Shown: positions 1-9,343, counted from the first letter of the stretch. The stretch: 64,000 nt of DNA from Villigracilis sp024434165 (GCA_030263665.1 SZPK01000018.1:1-64000), one strand, 5' to 3'. The notes: generated by a model not told the origin, from the letters alone. Translations and numbers: made by a program.

Positions 1-38
1 CAGGAATTTGTTTTCTAAAAACTTATGACCGACTACTT

Positions 39-205
39 AGAAAGTGTTTTGAAATTCGTTTATAACCACAGATGAACACAGATAAATTGGATTTAAAGCA
101 CGTAAATTGGCGTTTCCGTCAAAAATCAACGTTCATCCGCGTTTACACTTGCATCGAACGCAAGTGCGGTGTCTGTGGTGAATTTTGATTGATAAAACAC
201 TCTCT
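39..205. repeat. Nested inverted-repeat element upstream of hypA
   Basis: Outer arms AGAAAGTGTTTT (39-50) and AAAACACTCTCT (194-205) pair with one mismatch. An inner pair starts ACCACAGATGAACACAG (65 on) and ends GTGTCTGTGGTG (about 169-180). A further small hairpin CACTTGC/GCAAGTG lies between them. This looks like a non-coding palindromic, MITE-like element filling the hypA upstream region. Positions 1-38 hold nothing recognisable. Confidence 0.6.
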
Positions 206-217
206 TAAACATCGGTG

Positions 218-223
218 TATACT
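218..223 (+). promoter_or_regulatory. Possible -10 box of the hyp operon
   Basis: TATACT lies 9 nt before the hypA ATG at 233. No Shine-Dalgarno sequence is visible between them, and no well-spaced -35 was found. A leaderless or very short-leader transcript is possible. Weak evidence. Confidence 0.3.
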
Positions 224-232
224 CACGGCAGC

Positions 233-577
233 ATGCACGAACTTACTGTCACCCAATCCTTGTTGAAGATCGCCCTCGAACACGCCGAAAAAGCAAACGC
301 GCAGCGCATCACCGCCCTGAACATCGTGGTGGGCGAGCTCTCCAGCATGGTGGACGACTCGATTCAGTTTTACTGGGAGATCATCGCCAAAGGTACCATC
401 GCCGAAAAAGCCGTGTTGAACTTCCGCCGCGTACCCGCCGAGCTGCAGTGTATGACCTGCTTCGAGAAATACCGCCCCACCGGCAGGGAACTCATCTGCC
501 CGCAGTGCGGCGGCGTCGGGGCGAAGGTCATCGCCGGGGAGGAATTCTTTTTAGAGGCAATTGACATCGAAAACTGA
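233..577 (+). CDS. hypA: Hydrogenase nickel incorporation protein HypA
   Basis: HypA is a nickel metallochaperone that, with HypB, delivers Ni(II) to the large subunit of [NiFe] hydrogenases in the cytoplasm. The 114-residue product begins M-H-E-L, where the N-terminal Met-His is the family's nickel ligand. It carries a C-terminal zinc-ribbon with two cysteine pairs, C-M-T-C and C-P-Q-C. Length is typical of the family (about 113-118). The ATG at 233 is preferred over an in-frame GTG at 215 because the conserved M-H-E-L starts there. First gene of hypABFCDE; hypB follows after 82 nt. Confidence 0.95.
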   Translation: MHELTVTQSLLKIALEHAEKANAQRITALNIVVGELSSMVDDSIQFYWEIIAKGTIAEKAVLNFRRVPAELQCMTCFEKYRPTGRELICPQCGGVGAKVIAGEEFFLEAIDIEN

Positions 578-647
578 GCAAAAAAATACGGAAGAAAATC
601 ATCCAAATTGTGGGGGAAAATGACTATCCCTGCCCTTTCGCCGGGCG

Positions 648-653
648 TACAAT
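648..653 (+). promoter_or_regulatory. Possible -10 box before hypB
   Basis: TACAAT ends 6 nt before the hypB ATG and there is no Shine-Dalgarno sequence between them. The spacing would give a leaderless hypB transcript. No convincing -35 was found, so this is only suggestive. Confidence 0.3.
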
Positions 654-659
654 CTTGTC

Positions 660-1313
660 ATGGCAAAAAGAATCCCCGTTGTCGAAAACATCCTCGACGC
701 CAACGACCGCCTTGCGGAGGAAAACCGCGCGCGCCTCGAAGCCGCGGGAGTCTTTTCCATCAACATCCTGGCATCCCCCGGCGCGGGCAAAACTTCGCTC
801 ATCGAACAGACCCTGCCGCGCCTCAAAGGCAAATTGCGCGTCGCCGCTGTGGATGGCGACATCGCCACCTCCATGGACTCAGACCGCGCCGCCGCCGCGG
901 GCGCAGCCGCAGCCGTGCAGATCAACACCGGCGGCGATTGTCACCTCGATGCGGTCATGCTGCGCGGCGCACTCGACCAACTCGACCTGGCGCAGTTCGA
1001 CCTGCTCATCGTCGAAAACGTCGGCAACCTTGTCTGCCCCGCCAACTTCAAACTCGGTACGCACAAAACCGTGCTGGTGGCGTCCGTGCCCGAAGGCGAC
1101 GACAAACCCTACAAATATCCCGGCACATATCGCGGCGTGGACGCGCTCATCGTCAACAAAATTGACCTCCTCCCCTACGTGGACTTCCGCATGGACTACT
1201 TCGAGCGCGGCGTGCAGGCGCTCAACCCCGGGGTGACGACCTTCCGCATCTCCTGCCGCACCGGCGAAGGGCTGGATACATGGGCGGCTTGGCTCATAAC
1301 GAACGCCAAATGA
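660..1313 (+). CDS. hypB: Hydrogenase nickel incorporation GTPase HypB
   Basis: HypB is a SIMIBI-class GTPase that drives nickel insertion into [NiFe] hydrogenase together with HypA. The 217-residue protein has a P-loop at about residues 39-47 (SPGAGKTSL), D-G-D-I-A-T-S in switch I, the E-N-V-G-N-L-V-C-P metal site with its cysteine, and N-K-I-D-L for guanine specificity. It lacks the N-terminal His-rich stretch and the C-x-x-C-G-C nickel site found in some HypB proteins, so it is the short form. The hypF start overlaps its stop. Confidence 0.95.
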   Translation: MAKRIPVVENILDANDRLAEENRARLEAAGVFSINILASPGAGKTSLIEQTLPRLKGKLRVAAVDGDIATSMDSDRAAAAGAAAAVQINTGGDCHLDAVMLRGALDQLDLAQFDLLIVENVGNLVCPANFKLGTHKTVLVASVPEGDDKPYKYPGTYRGVDALIVNKIDLLPYVDFRMDYFERGVQALNPGVTTFRISCRTGEGLDTWAAWLITNAK

Positions 1314-3649
1314 AAGGCGCAGGTAAATCCCCGATGCAGGGCGCCCGAATTCACATCACAGGCATCGTGCAGGGCGTCGGTTTTCGCCCCTTTGTGTACA
1401 ACCTTGCCGCGAGCCTGAATCTCAAAGGCTGGGTGCGCAACACATCCGCCGGTGTGGATATCGAAGTGGATGGAAAAAAAGACGCATTGGATTTGTTCCT
1501 CCAAAAGTTGCGGGACGAAGCCCCGCCGCTCTCCCGCATTGACGAACTCACCGCCTCATTCGGACCCGGTAACGGGTTCACCCAATTCGACATTATCCAC
1601 TCCGAAAGCGTGGACGGCGCCTTCCAGCCCATTTCGCCCGATGTCACCGTCTGTGACGACTGCCTGCGCGAACTCTTCGACCCGAACGACAGGCGGTATC
1701 GCTACCCCTTCATCAACTGCACCAACTGCGGACCGCGCTTCACCATCATCAAAGATATTCCCTATGACCGACCCAAAACGACGATGGCGGGCTTCGCACT
1801 CTGTCCCGCTTGCGAGCGCGAATACCAGGACCCGGCGAATCGCAGGTTTCACGCCCAGCCGGTGGCGTGTCCGGTTTGCGGACCGAGGGTGTGGCTGGAA
1901 ACGAAAGCGGGAAGAGAAAAGAAATACGACAATGAAGCCATCACCGAGACCCAACGCCTCCTCGCCGAGGGAAAGATCGTCGCCATCAAAGGTCTGGGCG
2001 GATTTCACCTTGCCTGCGATGCGGCAAATGCCCGCGCTGTGAGCGAACTCCGCGCCCGCAAACTGCGCGTGGACAAGCCTTTCGCGCTGATGATGCCCGA
2101 CCTGGAAACCATCGAACGCCACTGCCTGGTCAGCGATGCGGAGCGCAAACTGCTGACATCTCCCGCCCGCCCCATCGTCTTGTTGAAGCGTAAGCCGGAA
2201 TCGAACATCGCCCGCGAGACTGCCCCAAAGCAGGACTGGCTTGGAGTGATGCTCCCCTACACGCCGCTTCATTATTTGCTTTTTTTCGATTCCATTCCTC
2301 CTTTGGTGATGACCAGCGGCAACCTCAGCGAGGAACCCATCGCCACCGGCAACGACGAAGCGCGCGACCGGCTCTCCAAACTAGCCGACGCTTTCCTGAT
2401 GCACGACCGGGATATTCATATTCGGTGCGACGATTCAGTAGTACGAGTTTTTGACGATGGACGATGGACCATTGACCGTGTTTCATCGTCCGCCGTTCAT
2501 CACCCATCGTCTGTTTATCCCATCCGCCGCTCTCGGGGCTATTCCCCATTCCCGGTGAAGTTACCGTTCCATGCCCCCAACCTCCTCGCGGCTGGCTCGG
2601 AGTTGAAGAACACCTTCTGCATCACGAACGGACAGTACGCCTTTCTCAGCCACCATATTGGGGATATGGAAAACTATGAAACGCTGCAATCGTTCGAACA
2701 GGGCGTGGAGCATTTTGAACGGCTCTTCCGTGTAAAGCCGGAGGCGATAGCCTACGATTTGCACCCCAACTATCTGGCTACACGATATGCGCTTGAACGA
2801 GCCGAACGCGAGAGGCTGCCTGCCATTCCGGTGCAGCACCACCATGCCCACGTCGCCGCCTGCATGGCAGAGCATGGGTTGAGCGAGCCAGTCATCGGCG
2901 TGGCGTTCGATGGGACGGGCTGCGGCGAGGACGGCGCGATCTGGGGCGGCGAGTTTTTGGCGGCGGATTACAAATCCTTTCAGCGTGCGGCTCATTTGGA
3001 ATATTTCCCCCTGCCGGGCGGCGACGCCTCCATCAAGAGACCGGCGCGCACGGCGCTGGCGCTGTTGTGGAGCCTCGGCTTGGAGTGGGATGAACAGCTC
3101 GCACCCGTCATGGAGTTTTGCGCCGAAGACCGGGCAACCCTGCGCGCGCAGTTGGAAAGGAAAATCAACACCCCGCTTACCTCCAGCATGGGGCGCCTGT
3201 TCGATGCGATGGCGGCGCTGGCGGGCGTGCGGCAGAAGGTCAACTACGAAGGGCAGGCGGCAATCGAATTCGAGGCAGTGGCAGATTCGGCTGAGGCGGA
3301 GATGTACCCCTTTGGCGTGGAATCAGGCCGGGTACGGGTCGGAGGCGCGGTGGAGGCGCTGGTCAAAGATGCAATGGCGGGAATCCCCATCCCCAAAATA
3401 TCCGCCCGCTTCCACAACGGTTTGGCGGAGGCAGTTCGGGAGACGGTTCAGAAAATCAGCGGCGAAACGTCGCTTCGGAGAGTGGTCCTCTCCGGCGGGG
3501 TTTGGCAAAACACCACGCTGCTGCAGCGAACGATTTCGCTGCTGCGCAAAGATGGTTTTGAAGTTTATATTCACCGGGAAGTACCGGCGAACGACGGCGG
3601 ACTCTCATTGGGTCAAGCCGTCATTGCCGCATCAGGATTGCGAGGTTGA
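1310..3649 (+). CDS. hypF: Carbamoyltransferase HypF
   Basis: HypF makes the thiocyanate group from carbamoyl phosphate that becomes the CN ligands of the [NiFe] site. Order seen: N-terminal acylphosphatase domain (GIVQGVGFRPF), two zinc-finger pairs (C-D-D-C, C-T-N-C-G, C-P-A-C, C-P-V-C-G), a YrdC-like domain (KGLGGFHLACDA), then a Kae1-like domain with H-H-H-A-H-V-A and F-D-G-T-G-C-G. About 779 residues, near the family's 750-780. The ATG at 1310 overlaps the hypB TGA (ATGA); 1280 and 1334 are alternatives. About 20 extra residues between D-S-V-V-R-V and P-I-R-R-S-R-G-Y are encoded by a palindromic repeat (2453-2511). Confidence 0.95.
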   Translation: MKGAGKSPMQGARIHITGIVQGVGFRPFVYNLAASLNLKGWVRNTSAGVDIEVDGKKDALDLFLQKLRDEAPPLSRIDELTASFGPGNGFTQFDIIHSESVDGAFQPISPDVTVCDDCLRELFDPNDRRYRYPFINCTNCGPRFTIIKDIPYDRPKTTMAGFALCPACEREYQDPANRRFHAQPVACPVCGPRVWLETKAGREKKYDNEAITETQRLLAEGKIVAIKGLGGFHLACDAANARAVSELRARKLRVDKPFALMMPDLETIERHCLVSDAERKLLTSPARPIVLLKRKPESNIARETAPKQDWLGVMLPYTPLHYLLFFDSIPPLVMTSGNLSEEPIATGNDEARDRLSKLADAFLMHDRDIHIRCDDSVVRVFDDGRWTIDRVSSSAVHHPSSVYPIRRSRGYSPFPVKLPFHAPNLLAAGSELKNTFCITNGQYAFLSHHIGDMENYETLQSFEQGVEHFERLFRVKPEAIAYDLHPNYLATRYALERAERERLPAIPVQHHHAHVAACMAEHGLSEPVIGVAFDGTGCGEDGAIWGGEFLAADYKSFQRAAHLEYFPLPGGDASIKRPARTALALLWSLGLEWDEQLAPVMEFCAEDRATLRAQLERKINTPLTSSMGRLFDAMAALAGVRQKVNYEGQAAIEFEAVADSAEAEMYPFGVESGRVRVGGAVEALVKDAMAGIPIPKISARFHNGLAEAVRETVQKISGETSLRRVVLSGGVWQNTTLLQRTISLLRKDGFEVYIHREVPANDGGLSLGQAVIAASGLRG
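2453..2511. repeat. GACGATGG-type palindromic element inside hypF
   Basis: The element opens with GACGATGGACGATGGACC and closes with a near-complementary CATCACCCATCGTC. Related words occur in palindromes at 9289-9343 and 49788-49838, which are intergenic. Here the element is read through in frame and adds about 20 residues where other HypF proteins run directly from D-S-V-V-R-V into the R-R-S-R-G-Y motif. Confidence 0.7.
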
Positions 3650-3650
3650 T

Positions 3651-3908
3651 ATGTGTTTGGGTGTGCCCGGAAAAATTGTGGATGTGTATGAGAAGAGCGG
3701 GTTGAAAATGGCAAAGGTGGACTTTGGGGGCATCTTCCGCGAAGCCTGTTTGGATTACGTGCCCCAGGCGAAGGCCGGCGAATACTGCATCATCCATGTC
3801 GGGTTTGCCATCAGCGTGTTGAGCGAAGCCGAAGCGATGGAAACGCTGGAGCTGCTGAGGCAGATTGGGACGATGGATGAAGAATTGGGGACGCCGCAAG
3901 CCTCATGA
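3651..3908 (+). CDS. hypC: Hydrogenase assembly chaperone HypC
   Basis: HypC is a small chaperone that, with HypD, carries the Fe(CN)2CO moiety to the hydrogenase large subunit. It is 85 residues and opens with the diagnostic M-C-L-G-V-P-G-K-I, whose Cys2 binds iron and HypD. H-V-G-F-A-I-S is also typical. The ATG lies one base after the hypF stop, and the stop overlaps the hypD ATG (ATGA), indicating tight translational coupling. Confidence 0.95.
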   Translation: MCLGVPGKIVDVYEKSGLKMAKVDFGGIFREACLDYVPQAKAGEYCIIHVGFAISVLSEAEAMETLELLRQIGTMDEELGTPQAS

Positions 3909-4987
3909 AATACGTGACGGAATACCGCGATGCGGAGTTGGTCAAAGGTGTGATCGAAGAGATCCGCCGCACCGTGACGCGCCCCTGGACACTGATGGAA
4001 ATCTGCGGCGGGCAGACGCACGCGATTGTGCGCCACGGCATTGACCAGCTGCTGCCGCCGGAAATCGAATTGGTGCACGGACCGGGCTGCCCGGTGTGCG
4101 TGACTCCGTTGGAGTTGATTGACAAGGCGCTGGCAATCGCTTCACGCCCGGAGGTTATCTTTTGCTCCTACGGCGACATGCTGCGTGTGCCCGGCTCGGG
4201 GCGCGATCTGTTCTCGGTTCGGGCGGGCGGCGGGGATGTGCGTGTGGTCTATTCGCCGCTCGATGCGGTTACGCTGGCGGAAAAGCACCCCGATAAACAG
4301 GTCGTTTTCTTTGCCATTGGGTTTGAAACCACCGCCCCGCCGAATGTGATGAGCGTTTTGCAGGCGCAGCGGCTTGGCTTGAAGAATTTTTCCATTCTGG
4401 TTTCGCACGTGCGCGTGCCGCCCGCCGTCAACGCAATCCTGGGGTCGCCGTCCAACCGCGTGCAGGGATTTCTGCTGGCGGGTCACGTCTGCGCCATCAT
4501 GGGCTATTGGGAATATCCGCCGCTGGCGGAGAAGTTCCGCACACCGATGGCGGTGACGGGTTTCGAGCCGCTCGACATCGTGCAGGGAATTTTGAAAGCC
4601 GCGCAATTATTGGAGCAAGGCAGGGTGGAGGTCGCCAACGCCTATCCGCGCGCGGTGACGCTGGAAGGCTTGAAGCCCGCGCAGGCGGCAATTCAAAGGG
4701 TCTTCATGGAATGCGACCACAAATGGCGCGGCATCGGCATGATCCCCATGAGCGGCTGGCGCCTGCGCCCCGAGTTCGACGAGTTCAACGCCGAGAAACG
4801 CTTCGATGTGGGTTCCGTCCGCGCGGAAGAATCTCCGCTGTGCATTGCGGGGGAGATTCTGCAAGGCTTGAAGAAACCGCATCACTGTTCCGCGTTTGGG
4901 AAGGAATGCACGCCCGAACGCCCGCTTGGGGCGACGATGGTTTCCTCCGAGGGCGCGTGTGCGGCGTATTACAAATACAAAGGATGA
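3905..4987 (+). CDS. hypD: Hydrogenase formation protein HypD
   Basis: HypD is the [4Fe-4S] scaffold on which the iron atom receives its CN and CO ligands. The 360-residue protein shows the family signatures C-G-G-Q-T-H, H-G-P-G-C-P-V-C-V-T-P and F-F-A-I-G-F-E-T-T. Its C-terminal Cys-rich region (C-x-I-A-G-E-I, H-H-C-S-A-F-G-K-E-C) fits the cluster ligands. The start overlaps the hypC stop and hypE begins 3 nt after its stop. Confidence 0.95.
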   Translation: MKYVTEYRDAELVKGVIEEIRRTVTRPWTLMEICGGQTHAIVRHGIDQLLPPEIELVHGPGCPVCVTPLELIDKALAIASRPEVIFCSYGDMLRVPGSGRDLFSVRAGGGDVRVVYSPLDAVTLAEKHPDKQVVFFAIGFETTAPPNVMSVLQAQRLGLKNFSILVSHVRVPPAVNAILGSPSNRVQGFLLAGHVCAIMGYWEYPPLAEKFRTPMAVTGFEPLDIVQGILKAAQLLEQGRVEVANAYPRAVTLEGLKPAQAAIQRVFMECDHKWRGIGMIPMSGWRLRPEFDEFNAEKRFDVGSVRAEESPLCIAGEILQGLKKPHHCSAFGKECTPERPLGATMVSSEGACAAYYKYKG

Positions 4988-4990
4988 ACG

Positions 4991-6061
4991 ATGATGGATG
5001 AAGGCAGAGCAGCCAATGTCGAAGGCGCGGTGTGCGCTCCGCCGCTGACCCACAACGAGCAGATCGTGATGGGACACGGCGCGGGCGGGCGGATGAGTCA
5101 CAGGTTGATTCAAAAAGCCTTCCTGCCTGCGTTTCAAAACCCGTCCCTGCTGGCGGGGAACGACGCCGCGCTGGTGGAGCCGGGGCTGGGACAAAAACTA
5201 TCCATCAGCACGGATGCGCACGTGGTCTCGCCGCTTTTCTTCCCCGGCGGCGACATCGGCAGACTGGCGGTGTGCGGCACTGTCAACGATGTGGCGATGC
5301 TCGGCGCGAAGCCGTTGTATCTGACGGCGGGCTTCATCCTCGAAGAAGGTTTGCCGATGGATACGTTGAAGCGCGTCATCGAATCCATGCGAACTGCCGC
5401 CGAAGAGGCGGGCGTGCAGATCGTGGCGGGCGATACCAAAGTGGTGCAAAGGGGCAAAGCAGACGGGATGTACATCACCACGGCGGGAGTCGGCGTGGTG
5501 CGTGACGGAGTGAATGTGGGCGGCGCCAATGCGAGACCGGGCGATGTCGTTATTCTTTCAGGCACAATTGGCGACCACGGCATAGCCGTCCTCGGCGCGC
5601 GGGGCGAACTGGGATTCGAGTCCGGTTTGCAGAGCGACGCGGCTCCGTTGAATCATCTCATTGCAGCAATGCTGGATGCGAGTCGGAACATCCATGTATT
5701 GCGCGACCCGACTCGCGGCGGGCTGGCGACGACGTTGAACGAAATCGCTTCACAATCAGACGTGGGGATTGTCCTGCATGAGCAGGCGATTCCCGTTCGC
5801 CCGGAGGTCCACGCCGCCTGCGAGATGCTGGGGTTCGATCCGCTCTACGTGGCGAACGAAGGGAAACTGGCGGCAGTTGTCGGGAAGGAAGATGCGGAGC
5901 AGGTCCTCTCGGCGATGAAAGCGGCCCGCTACGGCGAGGGGGCGGTCATCATCGGCGAAGTCGCCGCAGAGCCAAAGGGACGGGTTTTGCTCAAGACCGC
6001 GCTGGGCAGCACCCGTGTGGTGGACATGCTGGCGGGCGAGATGCTGCCCAGGATTTGTTGA
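4991..6061 (+). CDS. hypE: Carbamoyl dehydratase HypE
   Basis: HypE dehydrates its own C-terminal thiocarbamoyl cysteine, made by HypF, to thiocyanate for transfer to HypD-bound iron. The 356-residue protein belongs to the AIR-synthase/PurM-like family, with G-H-G-A-G-G-R near the N-terminus and D-P-T-R-G-G-L-A-T-T-L-N-E mid-protein. It ends in the conserved P-R-I-C, so the catalytic terminal cysteine is intact. Last gene of the hyp operon; it meets the convergent regulator gene after only 5 bp. Confidence 0.95.
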   Translation: MMDEGRAANVEGAVCAPPLTHNEQIVMGHGAGGRMSHRLIQKAFLPAFQNPSLLAGNDAALVEPGLGQKLSISTDAHVVSPLFFPGGDIGRLAVCGTVNDVAMLGAKPLYLTAGFILEEGLPMDTLKRVIESMRTAAEEAGVQIVAGDTKVVQRGKADGMYITTAGVGVVRDGVNVGGANARPGDVVILSGTIGDHGIAVLGARGELGFESGLQSDAAPLNHLIAAMLDASRNIHVLRDPTRGGLATTLNEIASQSDVGIVLHEQAIPVRPEVHAACEMLGFDPLYVANEGKLAAVVGKEDAEQVLSAMKAARYGEGAVIIGEVAAEPKGRVLLKTALGSTRVVDMLAGEMLPRIC

Positions 6062-6066
6062 GGGAA

Positions 6067-9000
6067 CTACTTGCCGCCCATCAACTCGCCATAAAGCCTC
6101 TCGGTTTCAGGCATGGGCTTGGCGTTCAATTCCGCCTTCAACCGCGACTGTAACTCGGCATAGACTCTTGCCGCGCTGGCGCGGTCGCCAAGTTCGACAT
6201 ACGCCCGCATGGACAGGCGGTATAGGTCTTCGTTGAGCGGGTCGAGAGCGATGGCTTTTTCGGCGCAGGCGACGGCATGTTTAGGCGAACGGCTTGTCAG
6301 GTGATACGCTGCGAGTTCCTGCAAGGCGTTCAGATACGCCTGCGCCAATCTGCGGCGCTCGGGAAAGACCCATTCGTAATAAAGATTTTGCATATACTCG
6401 CCCTGATACAGCGTCACTGCCTGCTCGTACCATTCTGCTGCAGACTCGTTACTGGTCGCAGAACGAGTCTTGGCAATGGATAGGTTGAATTCGTCCACAT
6501 CAATGCTGAAGCGGGCGGAATCCAGCCAGTATTCGCCGACTTCGACGAGGATCAATCTTGGGCTGTCGTCCCCAGCCTTGAGCGCGTTGCGGAGGCGCGA
6601 GAGAGCCGTGTGAAAGGCGGTGCGACTCGTCCGCTCCTTTTCGCCCCAGATGGCGTCGAAAACTTTATCCGCCGGGCTTTTTTCTCCGCGCATGGTGACG
6701 AAGTACGCCAGCAGGTCACGCGCTTTGGCGGAGACCCAGCGCTCCTGCGAGACCTCCTCCCCATTCAACCATACATGGAAGTTACCGAAACATTGCACAC
6801 GGATGGAATAACGATCCTGCATCGTGATTTGTGCTGGTTTCTCCGGCAGATTTTCCAACACCCGTTCCAGGAATGGGCTCTTCTCACCGGCGCGAATCAA
6901 CGCCTCACTCACGACCTGCGAACGGACGCCTTGATCGAGAAAAAGCTGGAACGTGCGGGAGGCTTCGATCAGCCGCAGGGCTTTGCGGGCATATTCGATT
7001 CCGCTGGCGTTGCGTTTCGTTTCGAGATGGATATACGCAAGCCCGAAATACACCATCGCCAATGGAATGCGGAACTGACGCCGCTCGCCGACTTCCACCA
7101 ATTCGCCATACAAACGCTCGGCTTTATCGAGTTGGCGATTCTCCAACGCCACATCCGCAAGCACGCTGCGGCAAACGTACGCTTCGTACGTATCGGGGCT
7201 GCCCGTGTACGACCACAACGCGCCTTCCGCCAGTTGACGGGCTTCTTCCACACGGCCCTGCCCGCACAGGTTGTAGGCAAGATAACCGGTTGCCATCAAC
7301 TGTTCATACGAAGCCAAGCCCAATTGCCGGCCGATCTCCATACCCTGCCGCAGACTCGCTTCGGCGCGGGCGGTTTCCCCCAACCGCGTGAGCGCATTGC
7401 CCAAGGCTGTGTATGCGCTTGGCAGTAACTCTTTCAAATGAAGCGTCTGCGCGATCTGCAATCCGCGTTCGGCGTATTGCAGGGCTTTGTCGAATTCGCG
7501 CCAATACAAATAGGGTGTGACCAATGAAATACAGGCTTGCGCGCCGATGGGCGAAAATTCTTCGGGCGCGATCTGCAAGGCTTCCTGGCAATACCGCACC
7601 GCGGCTTGCGGGTCGCCATGCCACCAGCAGATTTGCCCGAGCGATTGCAAAAAGTTTGCGCGCGCCAACGCGCTGATATGCCTCCCCGCCAGCCGCGCTT
7701 CTTCCACGGCTTCTTCAGCGAGTTGACGTCCGGTGTCCATGCCCGTTAAAAATCCCGCGCTTTTCGCCAGCGACATGAGGGCTTCGGCGCGGGCGGCGTG
7801 ATCTTCATCGGCAAACGACAACGCTTCTTTGGATAACGTCTCTGCCTGGCGGTAATTGCCCTGGGCGCGGTTCACTTCGGCAAGGCGTGTAAGCGCGCGG
7901 CATACGCCGCTGGAATTCCTTTGTGCCGCAAACGATGAACGCGCGTCTTCAAAAGCGGCAATTGCCGCGCCTGTCTGTCCCAGGCGCCAATGGGTGTTGC
8001 CATGCTGCAAAATCAATTCGGGATTGGCTTTCATCACGCCGCCCGGCAACGCGCTGAGATAACGGTGCAGTACTTCCACGCGCCCCCGTTCGACATAATC
8101 GGCGGCGAAGATGGAGACGACCCTGGCAGCGGATTCAAAATCGCGGGCGCGGAGATAATGCGAAAACGACGCCTCCAACTCGCCCTGCGACTCGTAATAT
8201 GCGCCTGCGCTTCTTTCCACGCCGATCACTGATTCTGTTTCGACACGCTGGAGTCGGCTGAGAAGGAATTCCCGAAAAAGATAATGATAGCGATACCAGC
8301 GGCGCTGCGGGTCGAGACCGGCAAGGAAAAGATTCTGCTTCTCCAATTCCTCCAAAATGGACTGGGCGTTCTTCACGCCAGCCACTGCATTACAAGCGGA
8401 TGCGTCCATTTGGCTGAGGATGGAAGTTCGCAAAAGGAATTGCTGCAAATCATCCGGCAGGCGTTTGAAGACCTCCTCCGCCAGATATTCGAAGACGAAT
8501 TGCTGGGAACCGCTCAAACCGGAGAGCATGGCGTTGACATCCTGTGCATCCCGTCCGCTGAGCGAGGAGCGGATGATCTGCAACGCCGCCACCCAGCCCT
8601 CGGTCTTTTCACTTAACAGGTTGAGGTTTTCGGAAGAAATATCGGGCAGGTTCGTCTGCATCCAATTTGAAACTTCGTCTTCACGGAAACGCAGGAACGA
8701 AGCGCGAAGTTCCGCCAGTTGACCTCTCGCCCGCAGACGAGCCAACGCCAGCGGCGGATCCACGCGGGTGGAGATGATGATCCGCAAACCATCGGGGGCA
8801 TTTTCAAGCAGAAAGTCCACGAGTTGGTGGACGACCGGGCTGGTAACGAAGTGATAGTCTTCGAGCACGATCAGCCAGGGCGTCTGGATCCGCTCGGCAA
8901 GTTCGTTGACAAGCACGGTCAATACATGCTGAGGAGAAATGGTCGCTTCGGCGCTGTCGAGCAGCGATTGCGCCGTCTGCCCGATGGCATGGGTCAATGC

Positions 9001-9285
9001 CTCAGGGGCGCGCTTCATATTGCGGAGGGCTTCAATTAAGTAGGTGAGGAAAACCGTCGGGTCGGAGTCGCCTGCATCCAGGGTGTACCAGGCAAAGGCG
9101 GAGTCTGAGGCGTTGATGAAGTCGGCAAGCAGGGTGGTTTTGCCGTATCCAGCCGGGGCGGAGAGCAGGGTCAGGAGCTTGTTCGCCGTCGAATTCAGCC
9201 AATCCAAAAGGCGCGGACGCGGGAGCAGTTCGGGGCGCGGGCGCGGCACGAGAAACTTGGTACGAAGGAGTATGGAAGGCTTCAT
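6067..9285 (-). CDS. MalT/BTAD-type ATP-dependent transcriptional regulator
   Basis: Large cytoplasmic regulator of 1072 residues. Order seen: P-loop STAND ATPase domain (SAPAGYGKTTLL, residues 42-53) with a Walker-B-like region (WLIVLEDYH); a long TPR-like helical superhelix (roughly 370-790); then an OmpR-type winged helix (about 815-905, R-D-L-L-A-Y-F) and a C-terminal BTAD domain (K-H-A-V-A-C-A-E-K-A). It therefore differs from MalT proper, which ends in a LuxR helix-turn-helix. The ATG at 9285 is chosen because the conserved L-L-R-T-K-F-L-V-P-R-P start follows. It is divergent from the ABC importer, which it plausibly controls (inference). Confidence 0.85.
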   Translation of the reverse strand: MKPSILLRTKFLVPRPRPELLPRPRLLDWLNSTANKLLTLLSAPAGYGKTTLLADFINASDSAFAWYTLDAGDSDPTVFLTYLIEALRNMKRAPEALTHAIGQTAQSLLDSAEATISPQHVLTVLVNELAERIQTPWLIVLEDYHFVTSPVVHQLVDFLLENAPDGLRIIISTRVDPPLALARLRARGQLAELRASFLRFREDEVSNWMQTNLPDISSENLNLLSEKTEGWVAALQIIRSSLSGRDAQDVNAMLSGLSGSQQFVFEYLAEEVFKRLPDDLQQFLLRTSILSQMDASACNAVAGVKNAQSILEELEKQNLFLAGLDPQRRWYRYHYLFREFLLSRLQRVETESVIGVERSAGAYYESQGELEASFSHYLRARDFESAARVVSIFAADYVERGRVEVLHRYLSALPGGVMKANPELILQHGNTHWRLGQTGAAIAAFEDARSSFAAQRNSSGVCRALTRLAEVNRAQGNYRQAETLSKEALSFADEDHAARAEALMSLAKSAGFLTGMDTGRQLAEEAVEEARLAGRHISALARANFLQSLGQICWWHGDPQAAVRYCQEALQIAPEEFSPIGAQACISLVTPYLYWREFDKALQYAERGLQIAQTLHLKELLPSAYTALGNALTRLGETARAEASLRQGMEIGRQLGLASYEQLMATGYLAYNLCGQGRVEEARQLAEGALWSYTGSPDTYEAYVCRSVLADVALENRQLDKAERLYGELVEVGERRQFRIPLAMVYFGLAYIHLETKRNASGIEYARKALRLIEASRTFQLFLDQGVRSQVVSEALIRAGEKSPFLERVLENLPEKPAQITMQDRYSIRVQCFGNFHVWLNGEEVSQERWVSAKARDLLAYFVTMRGEKSPADKVFDAIWGEKERTSRTAFHTALSRLRNALKAGDDSPRLILVEVGEYWLDSARFSIDVDEFNLSIAKTRSATSNESAAEWYEQAVTLYQGEYMQNLYYEWVFPERRRLAQAYLNALQELAAYHLTSRSPKHAVACAEKAIALDPLNEDLYRLSMRAYVELGDRASAARVYAELQSRLKAELNAKPMPETERLYGELMGGK

Positions 9286-9288
9286 AGG

Positions 9289-9343
9289 TGGACGATGGAC
9301 CGTAGACAATAGACGATAAAACCATGATCCATCGTCCATTGTC
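9289..9343. repeat. GACGATGG-type palindromic element
   Basis: TGGACGATGGACCGTAGAC pairs imperfectly with a segment ending ATCCATCGTCCATTGTC. It sits just upstream of the regulator start codon, in its leader. Same word family as the elements at 2453-2511 (inside hypF) and 49788-49838. Confidence 0.65.

Noticed and set aside
2910..3908. 332-codon frame running into hypC
   Set aside because: The part before 3651 is an out-of-frame shadow of hypF; only the last 85 codons are HypC.
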